A DNA stretch of 64,000 nucleotides from VHCN01 sp964589935. Lineage in GTDB: Bacteria; Verrucomicrobiota; Verrucomicrobiia; Limisphaerales; VHCN01. The stretch lies in contig CAZPVD010000003.1 of NCBI GenBank assembly GCA_964589935.1, positions 310,001 through 374,000 of the forward strand, given 5' to 3'. The position numbers and the translations under genes were made by a program. Each line of letters opens with the position of its first letter. The stretch's first letter is position 1. The notes beneath the pieces are model-generated. The model worked only from the letters and a program-made list of their open reading frames with translations, was not told the DNA's origin and did no database searches. Positions 28,330-35,421 of this stretch are shown one piece after another.

Positions 28330-29457
28330 TTAACTCCGGGCCAGCGCATCAGACTGTTTGACAAAGTCGCTGCCATTCCATTCACCGTCGCTCTTCACTA
28401 CTTTTTTGGCATCAGCGGCGACCTTTTGCGCGGCTTTGCGCTCGGCCTGGCGTTTCACGAGGTCGGCGTGAGTGGTGAAGTAGGGCAGCGTCTTGCCTTT
28501 GAAATCCGCAAGCGTCTCGAACTTGTGCTTCGCCATGAATGTAAGCAGCTCGTCGCACATCGGCTTCACGCACTCGTAGCCGGCCTTCATCACGCCGGTG
28601 CAGACCTGCACGGTGTCCGCGCCGAGCAGGATGAACTGTGCCGCGTCGTTGCCGCTCTCGATGCCGCCAAGGCCGGAGAGCGAGCGGCCGGGGAATTCCT
28701 TGCGAATCATCTGGGCGATTTCCATGACCATCCGCAGTGCAATGGGGCGCACGGCCTTCGACGAAAAACCACCCGGAGTGGTGTAGCCTTCGACGGCTGG
28801 CTCAGGACGCAGCGTGTCAAGGTTCACACTCATCACGCTGCGAATGGTGTTGATGGCGCTGATGCCGCTCGCACCAGCGCGGAGCGCCGCGCGGCTCGGG
28901 TCTTCGATGTGCGTGACGTTCGGCGTCATCTTCGCCCACACAGGCTTCTTCGCGGCGCTCATCACCCAGCCGCAGACTTCCTCGAGGATTTCCGGGTTCT
29001 CGCCCATCGCCGCGCCCATTTTGCGCTCGGGCAATCCGTGCGGGCACGAGAAGTTCAGCTCGAAGGCGTCCACGCCCGCGGCCTGGCAACGCTCGACGAT
29101 TTCAACCCACGAATCCTTGCGATACTCTTCCATGATGGACGCGATGAGCACGCGGTCGGGGAACAGGTCCTTGCACTTCTTGAACTCCTCGATCCAGTGC
29201 GTGAACGGCCGGTCGCTGATAAGCTCGATGTTCTCCCAGCCGATGACTTCGCCGCTTGCCGCGAGCAGTTTTGCGTAACGCGGCGTGACGTTGACGACCT
29301 TCGACGCATCGAGGCTGATGGTCTTGGCGATGACCGCGCCCCAGCCTTCCTGAAACGCCCTGGTGATGACATTGAGGTTCGTGCCCGGCGGGCCGGAGCC
29401 GATGATGAAGGGGTTGGGAAGGTTCAGCCCATCAACTTTTGTCGCAAGAGTAGGCAT
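28330..29457 (-). CDS. preA: PreA-like dihydropyrimidine dehydrogenase, without ferredoxin domain
   Basis: The 375-aa FMN TIM-barrel protein of the dihydroorotate/dihydropyrimidine dehydrogenase family has FIIGSGPPGTN, IAKTISLDASKVVNVTPRY, ELNFSCPHGLPERKMG, WAKMTPNVTHI, SSKAVRPIALRMV and LSGLGGIESGNDAAQFILLGA. These match the uracil-binding half of dihydropyrimidine dehydrogenase. The usual C-terminal ferredoxin domain with two CxxCxxC-type clusters is absent: the protein ends in a Lys/Ala-rich tail without cysteine motifs. No PreT partner is visible. The first gene of the catabolic operon, it has a good Shine-Dalgarno (aagga, on the minus strand, near 29466-29470). Confidence 0.85.
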   Translation of the reverse strand: MPTLATKVDGLNLPNPFIIGSGPPGTNLNVITRAFQEGWGAVIAKTISLDASKVVNVTPRYAKLLAASGEVIGWENIELISDRPFTHWIEEFKKCKDLFPDRVLIASIMEEYRKDSWVEIVERCQAAGVDAFELNFSCPHGLPERKMGAAMGENPEILEEVCGWVMSAAKKPVWAKMTPNVTHIEDPSRAALRAGASGISAINTIRSVMSVNLDTLRPEPAVEGYTTPGGFSSKAVRPIALRMVMEIAQMIRKEFPGRSLSGLGGIESGNDAAQFILLGADTVQVCTGVMKAGYECVKPMCDELLTFMAKHKFETLADFKGKTLPYFTTHADLVKRQAERKAAQKVAADAKKVVKSDGEWNGSDFVKQSDALARS

Positions 29458-29531
29458 GGCTTTATCCTTCTATTTTGGATTTGCGTGCGAGAATCTACGC
29501 CTGACACCGGCGTCTTGCCACATCAAACATC
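29458..29531. promoter_or_regulatory. Divergent promoter region of the pyrimidine catabolism genes
   Basis: A 74-bp gap lies between the minus-strand preA operon and the plus-strand hydrolase gene. It is more A/T-rich than its surroundings (tttatccttctattttggat) and must hold both promoters. The minus-strand ribosome binding site of preA is clear; no convincing -35/-10 pair or operator could be assigned by eye. Confidence 0.45.
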
Positions 29532-30776
29532 GTGAGCGCGCTCAATCCCAAACGCACCATCGCTGAACTCAAAGAACTGCGCGCCCTCACCAGCGATGAA
29601 AACGGCGCGCAGCGTGTCGCGTTCACAAACACGTGGCTCAAAGCACGGGAGTTCTTGCGCGCGAAAGTGACGGGCTTGCCGCTGGAAATTCACAACGATT
29701 CGGCTGGCAATACGTGGTTCACGCTGCACGGCGAGTCGGAGAAAGCGCTGCTCATCGGCGGCCACATTGATTCCGTTCCAAACGGCGGCTGGCTTGATGG
29801 CTGTCTGAACGTGCTTGCCGGCGTTGAGGTTCTCCGTCGCATCAACGCGCAATACTCTGGCAAGCCGCCTGTCACCGTGCGGCTTGTGGATTGGGCCGAT
29901 GAGGAAGGTGCGCGGTTTGGCAAAAGTCTGTTCGGCTCCTCCGCCTGTTCCGGCAACCTGGACATGAACGAAGCGCGCGGGCTCGTGGACAAGCAGGGGA
30001 TCAAACTGCCCGACGCGTTGAAGGGAGTCGGCATTGATTTCGAGCGCGTGAAGGACAGCGGCAAGGAACTCAAGAACGCCGCCGCGTATATCGAGCTGCA
30101 CATCGAGCAAGGGCCGGTGTTGCTCGATCTCGATTTGCCGCTTGGCGCGGTGCTCGGAACATTCGGCGTCGAGCGGCACGCCGTCACGTTTCACGGACAG
30201 GCCGCGCACTCCGGCAGCACGCCGATGAATCGCCGCAAAGACGCCTTCCTCGCCGCCGCAAAAATGAGTTCCGAGATTTACAAAATCGCTGAGCGCAGCG
30301 GCAACGGTGTTTGCACCATCGGCTCATGCACGACCAAGCCCGGCATCGTCACCAGCGTCGTCGAGGAATGTCGCATCACACTCGACCAACGGCATCTCGA
30401 CGGCCCGGCGCTCGCCAAAATGTTTCAGGAAGCCAAAGCTGCCAGCGAAAAATTCGCGAAGGAAGGCAACGTGAAAGTGAGTTGGGAACGCCTCTGGCAA
30501 ATTGATCCGCGCCCGTTCAACGACGAACTCATCGTGCTTTGCGACGAGGCGATCCGCGAGACCTGCGGCCAATCGCATCGCCTGCCGAGCGGCCCGTTGC
30601 ACGACGCCGCCGAAGTCGCGCGCGCCGGCGTGCCGACGGTGATGATGTTCGTCCAAAGCCTGCACGGCATCAGCCACAACAAAATCGAGGACACGAAGGA
30701 AGAGCACCTCGAACTCTGCGTGACCGCGTTCGACAAACTGGCGGAGAAGGCGATGGGGTGGTTAAAATCTCGCTAG
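29532..30776 (+). CDS. M20 family amidohydrolase, likely N-carbamoyl-beta-alanine hydrolase (beta-ureidopropionase)
   Basis: The 414-aa protein, GTG start, belongs to the allantoate amidohydrolase / N-carbamoyl amino acid hydrolase branch of peptidase family M20. Metal-binding motifs are LIGGHIDSVPNGGWLDG, VDWADEEGARFG and the C-terminal QSLHGISHNKIEDT. The dimerisation-domain motif is ELHIEQGPVLLD followed by TFHGQAAHSGSTPMNRRKDA, and SGPLHDAAEVARAGVPT is also present. Being divergent from preA and hydA, it most likely hydrolyses N-carbamoyl-beta-alanine/aminoisobutyrate. Allantoate or N-carbamoyl-L-amino acid activity cannot be excluded. Its stop overlaps the convergent purB stop (CTAG). 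Confidence 0.87.
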   Translation: MSALNPKRTIAELKELRALTSDENGAQRVAFTNTWLKAREFLRAKVTGLPLEIHNDSAGNTWFTLHGESEKALLIGGHIDSVPNGGWLDGCLNVLAGVEVLRRINAQYSGKPPVTVRLVDWADEEGARFGKSLFGSSACSGNLDMNEARGLVDKQGIKLPDALKGVGIDFERVKDSGKELKNAAAYIELHIEQGPVLLDLDLPLGAVLGTFGVERHAVTFHGQAAHSGSTPMNRRKDAFLAAAKMSSEIYKIAERSGNGVCTIGSCTTKPGIVTSVVEECRITLDQRHLDGPALAKMFQEAKAASEKFAKEGNVKVSWERLWQIDPRPFNDELIVLCDEAIRETCGQSHRLPSGPLHDAAEVARAGVPTVMMFVQSLHGISHNKIEDTKEEHLELCVTAFDKLAEKAMGWLKSR

Positions 30777-32110
30777 GGTAGCCCCAGCTTCTTGAACCGG
30801 TTGTTCACTTCCTTGAAATGGAAATCCAGCGAGCAGAGCGCTTCGAGTTCGCCCTTCTTGAAATGTTTCGCAACTTCGGGCGTGGCTTTGAGCACTTCCA
30901 CAAAATCCGCGTCGTCGCGGCCGGCGTGTTTGACTTCCCACGTTTTCATCGCGGCGTCCTGCACGAGTTTGTAGGCGGCTTCGCGCGTGAGACCTTTCTT
31001 GATGAGCGCGAGCAGGACAGTCTGGCTGTTCCACATGCCGAGCGAAAGGCTGAGGTTCTTTTTCATGTTCGCCGGATAGACGATGAGGCCGTCCATCAGG
31101 CGCGTGAGCAGGCCGAACATGTAATCCAGCAGCGTGCAGGAATCGGGGAAAATAATCCGTTCGACGGATGAATGTGAAATGTCGCGCTCGTGCCAGAGGG
31201 CGACGTTTTCCAGCGCGGCGACGGCGTTGCCGCGCAGCACACGCGCGAGGCCGGTGAGGCGCTCCCACGTGATGGGATTGCGCTTGTGCGGCATGGCGCT
31301 GCTGCCTTTCTGGCCCTTGGTGAACGGCTCTTCTGCTTCGAGCACTTCAGTGCGTTGCAAGTGGCGGAATTCAACCGCCCAGCGCTCGATGCTCGCGCCG
31401 ACGAGAGCGAGCGTGTTCATGAATTCTGCGTGGCGATCGCGCTGAACGACTTGCGTGGCGATGGGCTCGGAGCGCAAGTCGAGTTTGTTGCAAACAGAAG
31501 CTTCGATTTTCGGTGAAAGATGCGCGCTCGTTCCAACCGCGCCGCTCAACTTGCCCACGGCGATAGTGTCCTTAGCGGTGATGACGCGGATCAACGCGCG
31601 CTCAAACTCGGCATACATCAACGCGAGTTTGAGACCGAAGGTCGTCGGCTCGGCATGGATTCCATGGCTGCGACCGATGCAGGGCGTCATGATATGTTCC
31701 TTGGCGCGGCGGGCGATGATGGTCAGGAGCGTCTTCAGGTCGGCGATAAGGATATTCGCGCTCTGAACCATCTGCACGGCGAGCGCGGTGTCCACGATGT
31801 CGCTGCTGGTCAGCCCGAAGTGGAACCAGCGGCTCGCGTTGTCGTTGATTTTCTCAGCGACGGCAGTGGTGAAGCCGATGACGTCATGGTTGAGAACTTT
31901 TTCCAATTCACGTTGCCTCGCGACGAGGCCGGGCAGATCGGCAAACCATTTGTCGCAACCGGCTTTGATCTTCTTGAAATCCTTGGCGGGCACGACGCCT
32001 TCTTTCACAAGCGCCTCGCTGGCGAGGAGTTCGATTTGCAGCCAGATGCGCAGCTTGTTTTCGTCGGTCCAAATGGCCCGCATCTCGGGGCGGGAATAGC
32101 GCGTAATCAT
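30773..32110 (-). CDS. purB: Adenylosuccinate lyase
   Basis: The 445-aa fumarase/aspartase-superfamily enzyme removes fumarate from SAICAR and adenylosuccinate in purine synthesis. Family marks are the N-terminal MITRYSRPEMRAIWTDENK, HFGLTSSDIVDTALAVQM, IGRSHGIHAEPTTFG, the superfamily signature KGSSAMPHKRNPI and ERDISHSSVERI. The length and domain order are normal. It converges with the hydrolase gene with a 4-bp shared stop (CTAG, 30773-30776), leaving no room for a terminator between them. Confidence 0.95.
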   Translation of the reverse strand: MITRYSRPEMRAIWTDENKLRIWLQIELLASEALVKEGVVPAKDFKKIKAGCDKWFADLPGLVARQRELEKVLNHDVIGFTTAVAEKINDNASRWFHFGLTSSDIVDTALAVQMVQSANILIADLKTLLTIIARRAKEHIMTPCIGRSHGIHAEPTTFGLKLALMYAEFERALIRVITAKDTIAVGKLSGAVGTSAHLSPKIEASVCNKLDLRSEPIATQVVQRDRHAEFMNTLALVGASIERWAVEFRHLQRTEVLEAEEPFTKGQKGSSAMPHKRNPITWERLTGLARVLRGNAVAALENVALWHERDISHSSVERIIFPDSCTLLDYMFGLLTRLMDGLIVYPANMKKNLSLSLGMWNSQTVLLALIKKGLTREAAYKLVQDAAMKTWEVKHAGRDDADFVEVLKATPEVAKHFKKGELEALCSLDFHFKEVNNRFKKLGLP

Positions 32111-32149
32111 GCCGCGGAAGCGTAGGAGGCGGACGCAAGATTGCCAATT

Positions 32150-32159
32150 GCCAATTGGC
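32150..32159. promoter_or_regulatory. Perfect palindrome gccaattggc between divergent genes
   Basis: gccaattggc is a perfect 10-bp palindrome, preceded by an overlapping copy (ttgccaattgcc). It lies in the 129-bp gap between the divergent purB and the CxxCH protein gene. It may be an operator or a chance or dispersed element; nothing else was recognised in the gap. Confidence 0.25.
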
Positions 32160-32239
32160 GGGCATGAGCGGCCAATTCCTGAATAAGCTTTGGCAAAAGC
32201 CGGTCAGCATCTACCGTCGTAAAGCGGTCTATTGGGCCA

Positions 32240-33571
32240 ATGAGCGTTGTTTTTCGTCGCCGGCTCGCTGCGGTCTATCGCGGCGGCGTTGCCGCATTGG
32301 TTTTGGGGTTCTGTTTCATTCTTCCGACAAGGGCGCATGCGCAGGCTGATTTCACCGGCGCGACGCACATGGTTCCGTTCGACGAGGACACCATCGCCTA
32401 CAACCGCGCCGCCGCAGCCGGGCCGGTCGCGCAACTCGCGCAACGGCTCGAATCAGGTCAAACGAAGCTGAAGTTCGACGAGAAATTTGGCTACCTGCCC
32501 GCGCTGCTCGCAGAATTGAAAGTGCCGAAGTCCTCGCAGATGTTTGTGTTCTCGAAGACCTCGCTCCAGCGGGAGCGCATTTCGCCTAAGACACCGCGCG
32601 CGGTGTTTTTCAACGACGACGTTTACGTGGGCTTCATTCCCGGCGCGCCGTTGCTGGAAGTTTCAATGGCGGACCCGCGGCTTGGCGGGGTTTTCTACAC
32701 GCTTGAACAAACTGAAAGCGAGCGGCCCAAGCTCGCACGCAACAATCAATGCCTCGAATGCCACGCCGGCGCGAAGACGATGGGCGTGCCGGGTCATCTC
32801 ATGCGCTCGTTCAAGACGGACGAGCAGGGCGTGATTGATCTGCTTAGCGGCGTGTCGCTCGTCAACGACCGCACACCGTTCGAGGAGCGCTGGGGCGGCT
32901 GGTATGTGACCGGCTCGCACGGAAAGATGACACACCACGGCAACCTGGCCGGCTTTGCCGCGTGGGCGCGCGCGGAAAAGGAGCCGAACGTCTTCGGCAA
33001 TCTCAGGAGCCTTGCGAAGTTTTTTGACACCGACCGTTATCTTGCGCCCCACAGCGACATCGTCGCGCTCATGGTGCTTGAGCACCAGGCGCACATGCAC
33101 AACTTTCTCACGCGTGTGAACTACGAGGCCACGCTGATGCTGCACCAATACGGCCATCTCAACTACACCAGGACGATCACCGAGGCGTTCCTGCGTTATC
33201 TGCTCTTCGCCGAGGAAGCACCACTCACGGGCACGGTGAAGGGCACGTCCGATTTTGCGAAGGAATTCGCCGCGGCAGGCCCGCGCGACGCGAAGGGCCG
33301 CTCGCTTCGCGACTTCGATTTGAAAACACGCCTCTTCAAGCATCCGTGCAGCTTTCTCATTTATTCGCCCACGTTCGACGGACTGCCCAAGCCGATGCGC
33401 GAGCGCATCTATTCGCGGCTGCATGAAATCCTCACGGGCGGGGACACTTCGCCCGATTTTGCGAAAGTCCCGTGGGAGACGAAACAGGCGATCCTTGAAA
33501 TTCTTCTCGCGACGAAGGACGGCCTCCCCGACTCATGGCGGGAAGATTCTGCTGTTCACGCAGAGCCTTAA
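32240..33571 (+). CDS. Secreted CxxCH-containing hypothetical protein
   Basis: The 443-aa protein has a signal peptide (AALVLGFCFILPTRAHAQA) and one CLECH motif near residue 172, a probable c-type heme site. Surrounding conserved-looking text includes FGYLPALLAELKVPKSSQM, AVFFNDDVYVGFIPG and RWGGWYVTGSHG. Many His residues (TGSHGKMTHHGN, HMHNFL) could be a second axial ligand. Such proteins occur in Verrucomicrobia, Planctomycetes and Acidobacteria, but I know no function. It does not fit the standard cytochrome c fold elsewhere. It is convergent with the next gene, sharing TTAA as overlapping stops. Confidence 0.75.
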   Translation: MSVVFRRRLAAVYRGGVAALVLGFCFILPTRAHAQADFTGATHMVPFDEDTIAYNRAAAAGPVAQLAQRLESGQTKLKFDEKFGYLPALLAELKVPKSSQMFVFSKTSLQRERISPKTPRAVFFNDDVYVGFIPGAPLLEVSMADPRLGGVFYTLEQTESERPKLARNNQCLECHAGAKTMGVPGHLMRSFKTDEQGVIDLLSGVSLVNDRTPFEERWGGWYVTGSHGKMTHHGNLAGFAAWARAEKEPNVFGNLRSLAKFFDTDRYLAPHSDIVALMVLEHQAHMHNFLTRVNYEATLMLHQYGHLNYTRTITEAFLRYLLFAEEAPLTGTVKGTSDFAKEFAAAGPRDAKGRSLRDFDLKTRLFKHPCSFLIYSPTFDGLPKPMRERIYSRLHEILTGGDTSPDFAKVPWETKQAILEILLATKDGLPDSWREDSAVHAEP

Positions 33572-33951
33572 GCCCGGCGCGAATTTTTCATCTCGGCAAT
33601 TTTGCGCAGCTCGTCAAACGTCTGCGGTCCGGCACGCTCGAACAGCCGCAGGACCCGGTAATGGCGGCAGCCGCGCCAGGCGAGGAAGTAGGCGCATCCG
33701 ATTGCGGAATACCAGACCCACCGGGATTGGTCGAACACGAGGTGCGAAATCACGGCAAATGAGAAGAAAACGAACGCACCCACGGTGTAAAGGCGTGTGA
33801 ACAGGGCGCAGTGCGCTTTGGGGGCGAGCTTCGGCCCGTCCCACCAGAAGAACTCGCTGCGGGCGATAAATCGCTCGGCATCTTCGATGGTCAACTCATC
33901 CGCGGGAGCCAACGGCTCTGTTATTGCATTGTGCGGCGGCATCATAACCAT
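33568..33951 (-). CDS. Small membrane protein of unknown function
   Basis: The 127-aa protein has an N-terminal soluble part (DELTIEDAERFIARSEFFWW), then two membrane spans, about residues 58-73 (VGAFVFFSFAVISHLVF) and 78-90 (VWYSAIGCAYFLAW), and a basic C-terminus. No family was recognised. It overlaps the preceding gene's stop tail-to-tail. The 159-bp gap 33952-34110 after it shows nothing identifiable. Confidence 0.65.
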   Translation of the reverse strand: MVMMPPHNAITEPLAPADELTIEDAERFIARSEFFWWDGPKLAPKAHCALFTRLYTVGAFVFFSFAVISHLVFDQSRWVWYSAIGCAYFLAWRGCRHYRVLRLFERAGPQTFDELRKIAEMKNSRRA

Positions 33952-34110
33952 CTACCGCAAATGTCGTTCCATTCGCTCTTCTGTCAAATGGGGTTTCGAC
34001 TCCATATTTGTATGTAGGACGGATTGGAACACTGAAATGAAAACCGAACGGCGCGACAATATCGCGGCAATACGGAAAAAACCTTTGAAACCGACGAGTC
34101 AGCAGCCCAA

Positions 34111-35406
34111 TCACGCGAACAATTCCGCAATCGGCCGGCCGCGGTCGGTGATCGGCACGGGCCGGTCGCCGTCGGCGTAGAGGTTCTTGTGCGGGTTGAT
34201 GCCGAGCGCGCAGTGGATGGTCGCGTGGAGGTCCGGCACGGTGACGGGTTTCTCGACGATCTTCTTGCCGAGTTCGTCCGTCGCGCCCACGACACGCCCG
34301 GTGCGCAGGCTGCCGCCCGCGAGCACGCTGCTGAACGCGACCGACTGGTGTCCGCGCCCACCGCCGCTGTCGAATTCCGGAGGCCGCCCAAACTCGGTCG
34401 CGATGACGACCAGCGTGCGGTCGAGCAGCTTGTTCTTTTCCAAATCGAGCAGCAGCGTTGCGAACGATCGGTCGAGGTCCTGGATGAGCAAATGCTGCTT
34501 GAGCTGGCCCTCGTTGTGCGTGTCCCAGCCGGTGCCGTTGAGGAAGTTCAGGTTGAACGAAACCTCGACAAAACGCACACCCGCCTGAACGAGGCGTCGC
34601 GCGAGCAGGCAACGCTGGCCGAACTCGCTGCCATACGCCTCGCGCAGTGATTTTGACTCGCGGTTCAAATCGAAGACGTTCAGAAACTCCGGCCCGGCCA
34701 TGCGAAAGCCGCGTTCGCTGACTTCACCCTGCGATTGAACGACCTTGTCCTGCGGATGCTTCGCCTGAAATTCCTTCTGCCACGCGGAGAGCAAAATTTC
34801 GCGGCGTTGCTGTCGCGGTTCGTCCACGTCGGGCGCGCGAACGAGGCCGTTCGGGCCGGTTTCGATTTGCGTGAGATAGACGTAGCCGTATTTCGGGCCG
34901 AGGAAGCCGGGGTCGCGCGCGATGTTCGGATAGCCCATTACGACGTAGGGCGGCATCACGTCAGACTTCGCTCCCAGCTCGTGCGTGACGAGCGAGCCGA
35001 TGGATGGATACAGCAACGTGCCGCTGGGCTTGCGGCCGGTGTGGACAAGGTTCGTCGCCGCGCCGTGTTCCGAGACGATGTCGTGCGTGACCGACCGCAC
35101 GAGCACGCAGCGGTCGAGCAGCGGCGCCGTGTGCTTGAGGTGTTCGCAGACCTGCGCGCCCGCGATGGCGGTGTCAATCGCGTCGTAATAGGAGCCGGGC
35201 TTTTTCTTGCCGTCGCCGCGCTGCTTCGGGTCGAAGGAATCAATGTGCGCGCAACCACCGCCGAGCCAGATGAAGATGCACGCGTCGGCCTTGCCCTTGG
35301 GCACAGGCGGGGCGGCGTCCTCGGCGAAGGAAGGCAGCGCGGTTGCGCTTGCGGCAAGAACGCCCGCTTTCAAAAATTCGCGGCGAGTAAAATCGTTCGT
35401 CTGCAT
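34111..35406 (-). CDS. DUF1501 domain protein (Tat-exported)
   Basis: The 431-aa protein starts MQTNDFTRREFLKAGVLAAS, a twin-arginine signal; an ATG 15 nt upstream is also possible. DUF1501 marks are FIWLGGGCAHIDSFDPK, SVTHDIVSEHGAATNLVHTG, GWDTHNEGQLKQHLLIQDLD, LVVIATEFGRPPEFDSGGGR and the C-terminal LGINPHKNLYADGDRPVPI. It follows directly after the DUF1549/DUF1553 gene, the typical PVC gene pair. Enzyme activity is not established for the family. Confidence 0.9.
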   Translation of the reverse strand: MQTNDFTRREFLKAGVLAASATALPSFAEDAAPPVPKGKADACIFIWLGGGCAHIDSFDPKQRGDGKKKPGSYYDAIDTAIAGAQVCEHLKHTAPLLDRCVLVRSVTHDIVSEHGAATNLVHTGRKPSGTLLYPSIGSLVTHELGAKSDVMPPYVVMGYPNIARDPGFLGPKYGYVYLTQIETGPNGLVRAPDVDEPRQQRREILLSAWQKEFQAKHPQDKVVQSQGEVSERGFRMAGPEFLNVFDLNRESKSLREAYGSEFGQRCLLARRLVQAGVRFVEVSFNLNFLNGTGWDTHNEGQLKQHLLIQDLDRSFATLLLDLEKNKLLDRTLVVIATEFGRPPEFDSGGGRGHQSVAFSSVLAGGSLRTGRVVGATDELGKKIVEKPVTVPDLHATIHCALGINPHKNLYADGDRPVPITDRGRPIAELFA

Positions 35407-35421
35407 AGGCTGCAACTTCAT

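Noticed and set aside
27589..29535. Very long plus-strand frame opposite mmsA and preA
   Set aside because: It is an antisense shadow of two clear genes in high-GC DNA, Arg/His/Val-rich with no family motifs. The same applies to the frames at 4629-6317, 36478-38145, 51983-54073 and 55715-57103.
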